A DNA stretch of 64,000 bases, taken from NCBI GenBank assembly GCA_015680685.1, contig MNCI01002273.1, forward strand, positions 43,018 through 107,017, written 5' to 3'. The translations under genes and the position numbers were made by a program. The notes beneath the pieces were generated by a model, which saw only the letters and a program-made list of their open reading frames with translations, had not been told where the DNA came from and searched no databases. Below are positions 11,751 through 23,340 of the stretch, piece by piece (position 1 is the stretch's first letter; each line of letters opens with the position of its first letter). This DNA comes from Gnetum montanum (lineage: Eukaryota; Streptophyta; Gnetopsida; Gnetales; Gnetaceae).

Positions 11751-13490
11751 TGATGTTTGGATGATTGACCTAAGAGACATCAACAAAGAATACAAAACAT
11801 CACTGCATCTCCATTACCAACATTTCCTCTCCATTCTTAATTTAGTAGCATTGAACCATGCCAAAGAGTGCTTGTGATGATGAGAAAGGTTACAATGAGT
11901 TAATATAGGTTGAATGCTTTATTTGATCATGATAAAATCATCACAAGGTTAACAATGAGTTTCAAACATTGACATCATGGTCATGGTGATGGCACTAACA
12001 TGTTTGCTAATCGATGTGGCCTTTGTGCACTATACTTAAAAGTGTTGGTTATTTGGCAATGTTGTTGAGGAGCAAACACTTTGCCCCAAGTCATTTTTGG
12101 TTGTGAGGCTCCTCCCTTTACATGTTTGAAGCCATTTATTTGTCTTTTTGGTCTTCACTAGCCTTTAGACTTCTTGGCAATTTTCTTTTCCATTTCTTCT
12201 TCTTCTTTTTTGCTAGGGGAAACCTTCAGTGGGTTTCATTACCAAGGCCAGGTTTGACTTGGTTTTTCCATTGAATGAGATGTGTTACATCCAATGGACT
12301 TGATGGTGAAGCATAATGAAGGAGATGTCAAATGGTCATAATGCATGAGTGTCCAACATAGGTCAACATTGTTATTCAGTATAAGGAAGGTTATAATTAG
12401 GCTACAAGATAGTGGCTCAAGGATGAGAATGGGAGTAATATGAAAGAAGAAATCTTGGCATGACATGATAAGCTAACCAAATATTATGCATCTTGATCAG
12501 ATGTTAACTTTATACCATCATGAGTTGCATCTTTGTGATGAATTTAGGCTTCATTCTACAAGCACAACTCTAAGAGGACAAGAAAATAAGACAAAGAAAA
12601 CATGTTGTTACAAGATAATGCATAGGGCCATATGGGACAACTAGTAGACTAGGTCACCCTAGGGCACTATTGTTACAACATAGAGATCCTTGTGATGTGC
12701 ATTGGATTCACAAAGCTTTGTAGTTCATTCTTGATGCCAGACAAGAAGAGATAGAGAGAGAGCATGTAGGCATGTTTGTTGTAGACCATCGGAGTCATCA
12801 ACATCAGTCATTCATTGCAACCTATCAACAATGGTAAGAAACACTACAAGGAAACATGTAGGGCTATGTAATGGCTTTAATGTTGTCTTGTAAGGGTTTG
12901 ATAATGTTTTGAGCAAGCACAAATTCTAGTGAGGAACTTGGTTCTATGTGTTTTCTTCTTACCATTTGGTCTAGATGGGAACTTTGACTAAGGGATCCTC
13001 TATGATGTTTCTAGATTCACACTCAATGAACAACAGGCTATTTCAGGGTGTTATATCTATATAGTAAAATGGTTTCAAGCTTAAGGTTTGGGTGTGTAGG
13101 GTCAACTCAGTCTAAAAACATCCCAAGAGGAACCCATTTAGGCTTTAAGGCTAGTCAAATTTGGTTCTTCATCCTCCTAGCTCAACTTGTATGAAAACAT
13201 AAGCATATAAAGTGGCACCTATGCAATAAAATGATTAAATAATGTCAAAGTAATATAAAATACTTTAGTAATGATGCATAAATGAGTCAAAGCATACTAA
13301 ATCAAAGGTCAAACAAGGTTTTAATGTGGTCAAAAAAGGTTATATGGAATAGGTTAAAGAGAATAAGATGAAACAAAGGCTAAATGATGTGGAATGGGAT
13401 CAAATGAAGGCTAAATGATGGTTTAAGCTCCATGAAATTGTGTCAAATGATGTCAAATAAGGCCTTAGTGATCTCAAATGATGTTAAATG
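11751..13490 (-). other. 3' region of element F, with splice-acceptor-like site
   Basis: No protein-coding frame survives. On the minus strand a pyrimidine-rich run ends in GTGCTTGTAG (AG at 12556-12557) followed by AATGAAGCCTA. The surrounding 45 bases align with 28320-28370 in the 3' region of element C in the same relative orientation. The AGAATGAAGCCTA word recurs at 47127 in the 3' region of A2. This marks a conserved processing site in the 3' part of these elements. From about 13200 the sequence is low-complexity with AATGATGTCAAAT-type words. Confidence 0.5.
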
Positions 13491-13499
13491 GTGTCCAAG

Positions 13500-14700
13500 T
13501 CTAAATCATCAAGAGATGGGCTAACCCATCAACATCTATGCTCTTATTGGAAACACATCTCTTGTAGCCCTTAAGGTGATGCCCAATGTTGCTCTTAAGG
13601 TCACCATGCAATTGCTTCAACACTAAAAGTCTCATGTTTGGGCTCTTAGTGAACACCTCTAGAGCTGTGTAAGCTAGGAGCAAAAAGTTGTCAATATTGA
13701 TTTGGCCTTGATCATTCATCCTAAACCTGAAAGTAGGTAAAAAAATAAACCATACATAGTTGTAACCTAAAACATGTAACATGAAAAGAATAATCAAGGT
13801 AGCAGTACTGCTTATCATTCTATGTGGTAGATGGTGCCTCGAGGATTTTGAAACCATGTATGGGCACAATGTCCCACAATTAAGGTGTTGTTCAAGTTAT
13901 ACTATCCAAATTTAGGCATGTTTTAAATTTGCAATAGTTTATGAGGATCCATAGTAGTTTTATCCTCATGTGTCTTCCTTCATAGTGTCATTAGGTTTAT
14001 CCATGATAAATTTTACAATGATACTAGAGAATCTAGGGATGATGGTCTCCATAATCATTACCACTACCTCAAACTTCAAGTGTGACCAAACTATCACATT
14101 GTAGTTTTGGAGTAGGTAGGATAGGAAGTCTAAGGCCCCATTCCTAAACCATACCTATGTTGATCGCCGTCCATTTCAAGACTTAGGGATTTGGGTGTTA
14201 GTATGTCAATGCAATACAATAGCTCCACCATCTCTCTCACCACTAGAATAGACTTCAGGAAGGCCTTGAAACATTTAACCACAACAATTACAACCATGAA
14301 AACTTAAAAATAAGTCCTTATAACCATATAAAATAGAAAAAATACCTAGTAAAAAATCAAAAACATGATCCAAGTCTACAACCAACATTCCATCAGATTT
14401 CACACTTAGCACCAAAAATGACTATAGGAAAACACTTAGAAAAAAATATGAATTTTTTTTATTTTATTCTAACCACTTCTATCCCATTATTGACATCCCA
14501 AAGAATCCCAAAGATCATGGAATGTTGATAGAAAAAATGTTTCACAACCTCAATGTTGCCCATCTTTAGAAGGGGTAAATGCATCATAGCCTTGTAACCA
14601 TGATTTCGTGCAACCGAATGGAAATAGCCATAACTAATTAACCACTTAATGATATTCAATGATTCCATAGCCATTGGAATCCTAGAAAACAAGCTATAAC
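13500..14700 (-). pseudogene. Antisense exon-bearing relic, copy 2 (upstream of G RT)
   Basis: Minus-strand relic. A pyrimidine-rich tract ending ACTTTCAG (AG at 13727-13728) precedes the readable exon FRMNDQGQINIDNFLLLAYTALEVF... At 14250-13960 a frame reads KAFLKSILVVREMVELLYC and further on EVEVVVMIME. These match RVFLKSIFIIVELVGILCY and LEKVVSVIME of the relic at about 40.8-40.5 kb. A further frame at 14692-14459 (MAMESLNIIKWLISYGYF...) has no partner that I can see. It is placed, like the other two copies, just before a repeat block and a plus-strand RT. It could instead belong to element F, whose strand it shares. Confidence 0.45.
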
Positions 14701-15689
14701 TTATAATAAGAAATAATTAGAAATTTTGAATAATTTTTTAGAAAAAATTATGAAAATGCCTTGACCATGGCCATGAACATGAATCCCCTTTCATGCAGGG
14801 TTGGCAAAAATATTACCAAAAATTTGTCTAAGCACCAAATCGAGTAATTTCAACATCATTTGAAACCTTAAACTAACTCCTATGTGTTCATAGCTATAAA
14901 ACAATTTGAAACCATTGTCATGTTTTCAAAAACAAATTTGTGGACTTTCATGAAATTTAAAAAATGGAAAAGAACCCTATGTACATAACCCAACTCAAAT
15001 GACCATAACATCATTAGTACAACCCAAAATCAAATGGAACCATAACCCTCAGAAATATTGAACATAGTACTACAAATCCATAATAATAAAGTTTGAAAAT
15101 ATCCACCGTTTCCTTGGTAAAAAATACACAACATTGCTTGCTTTTTCACTCAAAAACCACAAAAATTGTAAGAACTAACTTAATCTATCCATCAATTATA
15201 GCAAATACAACCAAAATAACTCATAACCATTTGAAAATGCATCAAAATAAAGGGGTATGATTTTGTTAAAATCTAATTTTGGCAAGTCCTTTATCCTAGA
15301 TCTAAGGAAAACTATTCCATGTTCGTAAAGGTAGAATAAAGCACTAAAACAACTAGCCCATTTAAGAATCTAATTTGCCAAGAAAAAAACAACCAAATAA
15401 CCGTAGACATAAATAGAGATGAAAAAAAATAAGGTAGGATTTTCATGAAATTAAAGAATAACAAGTACATAATAATAGATCTTTAAAATAGAATAGAAAA
15501 TGAAAATGGAATAGAAAATCAGTGAGAATGGCCTACCTTGCAAAGGTGGTAGTTGAACTCATCCTAATCCTTGGATGTGGTAGAAGTGCTAAGGTTTTTG
15601 TAGTAGAGTCCACCACCTCCAATGTAGGATTCCTAAAAGGTGCCATTTTCTTGGTCATGATGCCAAAAAGGGAAGCAAGAAATGTGGAA
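14701..15689. other. AT-rich stretch without a recognisable gene
   Basis: About 1 kb of A-rich sequence between the antisense relic and the repeat block. I see no conserved frame, no LTR ends and no tandem structure. It is probably decayed intron or spacer sequence. Confidence 0.5.
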
Positions 15690-16010
15690 ACCCTTGTTCT
15701 TGGAATGACTACGCTATAGTAGGGCACCAATGGATGGACTATGCTGGTAGTAGGCCACTGATGAATGTTATTACATTAGAAATAGCTAGTGTGGAATGGC
15801 AATGTTGCCACTCAGTAGTAGCTACACTATGCTAATAGTATTCCAGGAAACAATCACTACTACATTGGTAGTGATTAGTAGGCAATGGCCAAGGTTGGTA
15901 GTAGATCACCAATAGTTGGACTACATTGGCAGTAGTCCATAGATGGTTGTTACTACACTAAATTTGAGCAGGAGGCAATAGTAATGGAGTTAGAGCTCTT
16001 CAAAAAGGTG
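15690..16010. repeat. Clustered GACTACATTGGTAGTAG-type palindromic words
   Basis: Short imperfect inverted repeats recur here, such as CTACATTGGTAGTG near 15870 and GGACTACATTGGCAGTAGTCC near 15915. They use the same CTACATTGG/CTATGCTGG vocabulary as the longer array starting at 16370 but without its regular spacing. This looks like the degenerate edge of that array. Confidence 0.5.
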
Positions 16011-16369
16011 CAAAAGTAAGGAGGTAGGAAGAAAATACAATTTGTGGGATGTTTTTATAGGTGTTCCAATCGAAAACGCTAGTTTCCTTTTGGAACTCTA
16101 CTTAACTTGGCCTCAAGAAATGGAAAATAGTACTATGCTAGGGTTCTATAATTTGTTTTTTCAAAAATTTCTATTTTTGAGTAGGCCTCACACTAGGCAC
16201 TCCAAAAATAATAAATAAACCATGACTACACTAAGAGTAATCAGTCTTCTAGCCAAACTACCTTGAAAGTTGTTAACTTAAGACTGTAAAACAATTATAA
16301 CATCTAGCTACCTCTACTTAAGAATATGACCAAGTACGATAGTTTTGGATAAGATAAAAAGACTATACT

Positions 16370-18990
16370 AGAGGGGAGATAAGGACTATGCTCAGCCAAC
16401 ATAGTCATAACTACTACCAATGTAGTCCATGATGGGATGGACTTCCAAAAGCCTATCAACCCTCCAAATTAGTAGTATAACCTCACCAAACCATGGCTAG
16501 AACCCTCAATAACACCAAAACATGATCACAAGCAGTTTCACTTTGAAAAAAAATCAAACCTCGTCATTAACTACATTAAGAAAAGTGAGGGACTATGCTG
16601 GGCCAACAGAGTCTTGGATATTACCCTACATAGTCCAACATCACATCTTACCTTCTTACAATCCCAAGCAACCCATTCAATATATTCAACTCTTAGTTAA
16701 TCCAAAATCAATACATTATTTTCCCAAATCCTAGTTTGAGCCTCCAATGAGCCCAAAGCATGGCCAATTGTAGTAAATAGAGCCACTCTCTCCCTCTCCC
16801 TTGTGATTATGCTAGGGAAACTAGGGACTACAGTAGGCTAGCATAGTTATAGTCCAAGCCTAGTGTAGTCCCCTTGAAAGTCATCAAAAAATCTCAAAAA
16901 TCATGAAAACTTGACTCTAGTAGACGTTGAAACCCTAGTTTGATTGCATATGGCCATGAAACCTAGTTTCCTTCATAGTTTGACATTCATTATAAGGACT
17001 ACACTAAGGGGAGGAAGAGAACTGTGCTGGGCTAGCATAGCCCATGTCAAAGCCTAGCATAGTGCATCCCAAATTGGAGAATCCACCAAGAAAACATAAA
17101 AAAACTAACCTCTAGAAAACTATAGAACTCCTTTCCAAGCTACATGAGAACAAAGTTTGCATTTATCACCAATTTGGCCATCATAAACTTGGTCTCTATT
17201 AGGGAAGATGAGGACTACATTGGGCCAATGTAGTCCCAGTCCAAGCCCAACATAGTCCCCTTGAAAAATTATGAAAAACCTAAAAAAACATGATAATTGA
17301 CACCTAAAATCATAAAATGCCATTTGAGGCCTTCTAGAATTGAAACCTACAATTTTTTAGAGTTTTTCACCTTTCTAACTTGGGCTATACTAAGAGGAGA
17401 GGAAGACTACATTGGGCTAGCATAGTCCCCACTCAAAGCCTACTGTAGTCCCTAAACAATTATCAAAAACCCATCCCAAGTGACTTAGGACCATTGTTGA
17501 CAAACCTTGTAAGCTTGCCCAAGCCTTTGTGACCTTAAAACTTAATTTTCCCATGATTGTTAACTGCCATAAACTTGACTACATTGAGGCAAGTTTGGAA
17601 CTATGTTGGGCTAGTGTAGTCCCTCTTGAATCCCAACATAGTCCACCACATGAACTTTACAATAGTCCAAAAATCACTTAGAAAACACCTATATTGACTA
17701 TAAAACCTTGCTAGGACACATTAAGACTACCAAACTTTGTATTTGAGTCAAAATTTATCATTTTTTAGGCTCTCAACGCTTGACTATGCTAAGGAGAGAT
17801 TGGTACTACTCTAGGCTAGTGTAGTCCCTATCAAACCCTAGCATAGTCCATACCAACTTACCAGAGAGATATAAAATCCACTTCTAATGAGCCTTGGAGC
17901 CTTATCGAGGTCTAAAAAACAAAAGAGTCAATCTTTTTCCATCATTTTTTTATCATCAAAGCTTTGGCTACACTTGAGAAAGTTGGGACTACATTGGGCC
18001 AACATAGTCCCTCTCTAGATCTAGTGTATCCACATAAACTTATCAAAACATTGATCAAAATAGCTTACATTATACATTCATAAGTCATGGGGCCCACCAA
18101 AGTTGATTCCTACAACCTAAATCCATTTTTAACCTTCCCAACTTAACTACACTAGCAAGGAGACTAGGACTATGCTGGGCGAGTGTAGTCTCTACCCAAG
18201 CCTAGTGTAGTCCCTTCAAAAATGGCCAAAATTGCCTCATAATTGCCAAAATCAACTTCCAAAAACACCCAGAACCTTGCCAGAACATGTCCAAACCATA
18301 GAACATTATAAAACAAGTCAAAATCCATTCTTGTTCAAACCTTTTTCAATCTAGAATCCTTAACTATGTTGGGGACTACATGCCCAGTGTAGTGCCATGC
18401 TTTTTAGCCATCCAAGGATCAAGCAGGCATGCAAACTAGTAGTTTTTACACCAAGGCCCTATCCAGCAACACTAGTAACCCTAGAAGCTCATTAGGATGG
18501 TTGATCGAGCCTCAAAACTAACCAAAATTCATTTTCCACTCTTAACTATGTTAAGGAAGCTAGGGACTATGTTGGACTAGCATAGTCCCACTAGGAAGGG
18601 AAAATGTGGTAATGATAATTGATAGAAAGTAGCTAAGAATGATCTAAATTTGACCTAGCATGATAAGAACCTTATCCCCATGGCTCCCAAGTATTATTTT
18701 CACTTTGTTTTGGTCCTAGAAATCCCATGAACTCATGAATCTCCTTGTGAATATGCTGGGGCCTAGTATCCTGGCGTAGTCATCACTATTAACAAGCTTT
18801 TTCCACCTTTTGAGGGTCTAAATGGTGTCAAAACTTGTCAATCTTGAACTTGTACCACATGAACTAGTTGTTTAGAGCACTAGAAGCTCAAAAATGATCA
18901 TGCCAAGCCCTAGAAACAACCCTTCAAGGTAAACTACACTAGGAGAAGGTGAGACTATTCTAGGCCAATGTAGTCACAACAAAGATGCCA
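16370..18990. repeat. Tandem array of ~195-bp units, each with a palindrome
   Basis: About 14 diverged units are spaced roughly 175-215 bases apart, with cores near 16385, 16590, 16805, 17010, 17212, 17405, 17600, 17795, 17985, 18165, 18370, 18560, 18755 and 18945. Each core is GGACTAYRYTGG, one base, then the reverse complement. At 17212-17236 the two 12-base arms are perfectly complementary. Most units carry a second CCTAGCATAGTCC half-site 15-25 bases on and a lead-in CTACACTAAGG about 25 bases before. Text between cores is poorly conserved, so the palindrome is the best-kept part. Tandem repeats in Tat elements are known as seeds of satellites, but usually next to the 3' LTR. Confidence 0.8.
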
Positions 18991-19559
18991 ATTTTGCTCT
19001 GAAATAGTCTCAAAACAACCTTCTCATGTGTCCAAACTCTCTCAAAAACCCTGTAGCCCCATATGATGCTTCTCTAATGTCTAAAATTGGTGAAATCTAC
19101 CCTTTTTTGATCAGTATCAGCCAATTTTTTCCATGTGTATTCCATTCTTACAGATTCAACCTTATTTTTGGCCTTGTTTTGCATTATTGACCTACTTTCT
19201 CATTAATTGACTTTATATAGCCTTCATTCAACTTTCTATTTTAACATATTCACCTTATTTTCTCTATCATGATCTTTGATGGACCTTATGTAACTTTTGT
19301 TTAATCCCATTAGTCATTATTTATCTATTATGGCCTTAGTTGACCTTGTTTTCATTTTTTATCATTGGAATAGTATGTGTTTACATGGTTACCAAAGTAT
19401 TTTATATCATTTTAGCATGGTTTGCTTATTTTTACCTACGTGCCACTTAATGTGCTTATGGTTGATATGTTGGATTGAAGTATGGACACGTGGAAGCAAA
19501 TTACCTTGCCTTAGAGCTTGAGTGGGCCTCATGGTAATGTTGAATGATGCATCAATCTT
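18991..19559 (+). other. Spacer before G RT, with acceptor-like site
   Basis: No gene seen. A pyrimidine-rich stretch ending in CATTCTTACAG near 19160 resembles a 3' splice site, in the same position relative to the RT as those at 3657 and 42599. The rest is T-rich with CTTATT and TTGACCTT words. Confidence 0.4.
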
Positions 19560-20557
19560 GATTTTCTAGACCTTGAGCTTAAGAATCTTGATAACCATAT
19601 AGCCTTAATTTAAAAACTTATAGAATGGCTTATAAACATAGTTAAAACCCTTGACCTTAAGACTGATGACATAACTGAAGACTCTCTAGCTAAGGTTCTT
19701 GTCACAACACATAGTGGTGAGGAGAAAATCCTTAATCTAAGTTCCTTGATGGAACCTCAATAGGCTCAAGATATCACCAAGGTCCTACAAGATAACATAA
19801 TGTCTTTGCCTAGTCATATGAGGATATGCTAGGCCTAGACCCATGTCTAGTCTAACAAAAAATCATCCTTGATCCTCGCATTAGACCAATTAAGAAAAAA
19901 GTGTGTAAGATTAGACATGACTTAGCCTTGAAAATTTGTGATGAAATTACAAAGTTATACTAAGCTAGTTTTATTAGAGCTATTGACTATGTAGAATGAG
20001 TGTCTCACGTAGTGATAGTTCCTAAGAAAAATGGAAGTATTCATATTTGTATTGATTTCTGAGACCTAAATAAAGTAACCATCAAGGATGACTTTTCTTT
20101 ATCTAGTATTGATCAACTCATTGATACCATGGTTGGACATGTCTTATTGTCCTTTAGAAATGGGTTCTCAAGATATAACTATATTAGAATCAACCCAGAA
20201 CATCAACTTACCATAACCTCCATGACTCCTTAGGGTACCTTTTACTATACTATGATGTCCTTTGGCCTTAAAAATATAGGAGCAACCTATCAAAGATCTA
20301 TGACATATATCTTTAGTGATTACATGTTAGGATTACTCAATGATTATGTAGATGATATAGTTGTTAAGTCCAAAGTGACCAATGATCATGCTAATGACTT
20401 GGACCTTATGCTTAAATAATTCCTTAAGTTTGAACTTAGAATTAATCCTAACAAGTGTGTCTTTGATGTCAAGATTGATAAGATGCTTAGCTTTGTATTA
20501 TCTAAAGTAGGGATATGCCATCTCCAAATTGGTAGCACCAACTAACATTAAGGAGCT
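19560..20557 (+). pseudogene. Gypsy RT fragment, element G
   Basis: Starts in the pro-RT linker (TDDITEDSLAKVLVTT, compare VTEDPLVEIPVTT of A). RT motifs follow: IDFXDLNKVTIKDDF, MTPXGTFYYTMMSFGLKNIG and NDYVDDIVVKS. Many stops. It is cut at 20557 by a single N. The real continuation appears to lie on the opposite strand at 20928-20559, because 20382-20557 is present again in reverse complement at 20929-21104. Confidence 0.85.
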
Positions 20558-20558
20558 N

Positions 20559-20928
20559 TTTATTCAATAAGAATACTAGTGCTAGATAATACTTCTCTAG
20601 TTTAGAATATCTGGTATAATGGGAAACTAATGCATGACTAAGGTAATATATTGACATTTTTGCATAATCATCACATTTTTTATTGAGTAAAAAGGCAATG
20701 GATGTGTCAGAGATGGAAAGGTAGATATAAAATTATTTACCCTCTTGAGGAGGATATACTAATGGAAGTTGCACCAACTCTTACTTAAGGTTTTCAAAGG
20801 CTTCTTAGTAGTGAGTTGTCCACTTGTAGTGCACTCTTTCCTTAAGCAAGTGTTGCACGAGTTGTAAATTATTTGTAAGCCTAGTAATGAACCTATGAAT
20901 AAATGTTAATCTACCTTGTAGTCCTTGA
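20559..20928 (-). pseudogene. RT thumb/RNase H of element G, inverted by assembly
   Basis: Read on the minus strand, this continues the polymerase that breaks off at 20557: LQGLQ, FIHRFIT-like and LLKERVHYKW, then an RNase H start. It aligns with LCSLQGRVQFIHRFIARL... of element A. The flanking 176-base exact inverted copy and single Ns at 20558 and 21105 indicate a misjoined contig rather than a biological inversion. Confidence 0.7.
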
Positions 20929-21104
20929 AGCTCCTTAATGTTAGTTGGTGCTACCAATTTGGAGATGGCATATCCCTACTTTAGATAATACAAAGCTAAG
21001 CATCTTATCAATCTTGACATCAAAGACACACTTGTTAGGATTAATTCTAAGTTCAAACTTAAGGAATTATTTAAGCATAAGGTCCAAGTCATTAGCATGA
21101 TCAT
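20929..21104. repeat. Exact inverted copy of 20382-20557
   Basis: 176 bases reverse-complementary to the end of the G RT, abutting the N at 21105. I read it as an assembly artefact (see findings). Confidence 0.8.
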
Positions 21105-21105
21105 N

Positions 21106-21736
21106 CAGAAAAGCCTCCAATAGCCCCAAAAAGCCTCTAGAACTCAACATTATCCTTCATCTTAGCTCTGATGTCCCTCTGGCAACCAAGATCAATAGTT
21201 TGCATTTCTTTTCCATCCCCATTGGTTCCAAAAAGTTTTCCTATGCTTGAACCTACTCAAAAGAGGGGAAAGATGTAGTCTCAGAGATTAGCCTCCAAGT
21301 TGTACTAGTTTGACACTATTTGTAGGTACATTGCAGTCTCTCAAACTCTAGCACATGCATTCTAGGTAGTGTGGTCACAATTTAGTAGTCACTAGGTACC
21401 TGTTGCTATCCTTGAAAGCATAACACTTTTGCTACTCTCATGAGAGTGTAACATGTCATTGTAACCCTATCTATGCTCATGCCATGTGGCACCCATGCCA
21501 TGTGGTGCTTGCTCTGTGTTTCATGATAAAACTAGTACTATAAATACCTTGATGTTCAATACTCTAGGACTTGGAAAAATCAAAAGAGCATTGGGCATTT
21601 TAGTTATCTCAGCATTACCGACACTCTTGCACCTGAGTACCCAAGCTTCACACCTTGTTACCTCCCAAAACATAGTCCACCATTGTACCCATAGAACACA
21701 ACAATGGCCAACCTAGTAGGCTTAGCCTCTATTATA
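21106..21736. repeat. Duplicate of 21746-22376 (period 640)
   Basis: 631 bases repeated almost exactly at 21746-22376; I count about three substitutions. A single N at 21737 separates the copies. Both carry the same TATAAATACC box and the same 76-aa chance frame. This is likely two haplotypes or a gap-closing duplicate of one LTR segment. Confidence 0.8.
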
Positions 21737-21745
21737 NGGACATTA

Positions 21746-22866
21746 CAGAAAAGCCTCCAATAGCCCCAAAAATCCTCTAGAACTCAACATTATCCTTCAT
21801 CTTAGCTCTGATGTCCCTCTGGCAACCAAGATCAATAGTTTGCATTTCTTTTCCATCCCCATTGGTCCCAAAAAGTTTTCCTATGCTTGAACCTACTCAA
21901 AAGAGGGGAAAGACGTAGTCTCAGAGATTAGCCTCCAAGTTGTACTAGTTTGACACTATTTGTAGGTACATTGCAGTCTCTCAAACTCTAGCACATGCAT
22001 TCTAGGTAGTGTGGTCACAATTTAGTAGTCACTAGGTACCTGTTGCTATCCTTGAAAGCATAACACTTTTGCTACTCTCATGAGAGTGTAACATGTCATT
22101 GTAACCCTATCTATGCTCATGCCATGTGGCACCCATGCCATGTGGTGCTTGCTCTGTGTTTCATGATAAAACTAGTACTATAAATACCTTGATGTTCAAT
22201 ACTCTAGGACTTGGAAAAATCAAAAGAGCATTGGGCATTTTAGTTATCTCAGCATTACCGACACTCTTGCACCTGAGTACCCAAGCTTCACACCTTGTTA
22301 CCTCCCAAAACATAGTCCACCATTGTACCCATAGAACACAACAATGGCCAACCTAGTAGGCTTAGCCTCTATTATAGCTACTAACTCAGTGTCTTGGACA
22401 TTCCAAAGACTATGACTATACTACTATGCTACCACCATGCCTACTTGATGCCATGTATTATTTTCACCTCCTATCTAGCAAAAGTTACACTCCCTAGTTT
22501 TAGGGTGGTGCATTTCTTAGTTTTTAAGCTCTATTTCATTTCTTTTCTAAGAATTTTTCTTTGATATTAAGCATAAATCTTACATTTCTCTACTATTCAA
22601 TATATATTTGCATGCTCACATCACTATTTTTGGGTCAGGACTCTCTACCACACTCTTGCTTGCTATCCCGATGTCTACACGTAATGCTATACAAACCAGT
22701 CTTACAAATGATTATTTTAACACCACATAAGTCCCTATCTGATTAACCAAACCATTCAAGCCACCTCTTTTCCATTTATTAGCATGGCCCTCACATGGAT
22801 TTGAGGTCAGGCTATACATTGGTTGACCTCTAAGTGTTCTAGACATTGATGTTTTCAGACATCACA
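21746..22866 (+). repeat. 5' LTR of element B (left end not resolved)
   Basis: The right end is ...GATGTTTTCAGACATCACA, followed six bases later by a PBS. The last 140 bases align with the LTR end of element A. A TATA box lies at 22179-22186. The left end cannot be placed because the N-flanked duplication starts inside or at the edge of the LTR. Confidence 0.7.
22179..22186 (+). promoter_or_regulatory. TATA box in LTR of element B
   Basis: TATAAATA in the context CTATAAATACC, as in the LTR of element A at 9219; an identical copy lies in the duplicate at about 21539. Confidence 0.6.
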
Positions 22867-22870
22867 GTTT

Positions 22871-22890
22871 TTGATGCTAAAAGAAGGGCC
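22871..22890 (+). promoter_or_regulatory. Primer-binding site of element B
   Basis: TTGATGCTAAAAGAAGGGCC matches the intact PBS of element C (33202-33221, minus: TTGGCGCTAGAAGAAGGGCC) at 17 of 20 bases, and lies just after the LTR end. The tRNA is not assigned here. Confidence 0.75.
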
Positions 22891-23340
22891 TCCCATTCCT
22901 TCTGTGTTCAAGGGTAGTCCCACGTGCTTTCTATACCTCTATCACTAGTGGTAAGCTAGCATAGACATAACACCCCTATGGACCTATCACAATAGTAGCT
23001 AGATCATAGACCAGTCTAGGAGTTTTCTACGTTTTGGTTGTTCTACATCAGTCCCAATTATTAGTTCCCCTGGAACCTTGTAGGACAAAAAGCCCAACTA
23101 TGTTTGTTGTGTAAAGCTTTGAGTGCTCTGGAGAGCATAACAACACTTTAGAGTGTAATAATCCCTCAAATCATAATGAGCGTAATGCTAGAGTTAGTCA
23201 CTTTTTCATAGCATTTCTAGAGTTGGTCATTTTTAACCTATTTTCATAGTTTTCATACTTAACTATTTTTTTTCAATGGTTTTTTCACTATAATGTTTTC
23301 TATTAGCACTTTCTCCTCTTCCATTTTTCTAAGTAGAAAC
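22891..23340 (+). other. 5' leader of element B
   Basis: Untranslated stretch between PBS and gag. No frame, no tandem repeat. Confidence 0.5.

Noticed and set aside
16370-18990. CRISPR-like regular array
   Set aside because: Plant context, units diverge strongly, and the conserved part is a palindrome inside a ~195-base satellite unit; no cas genes.
21486-22356. Two identical 76-codon frames as a duplicated small gene
   Set aside because: Both lie in the LTR of element B, and the copy is the N-separated assembly duplicate.
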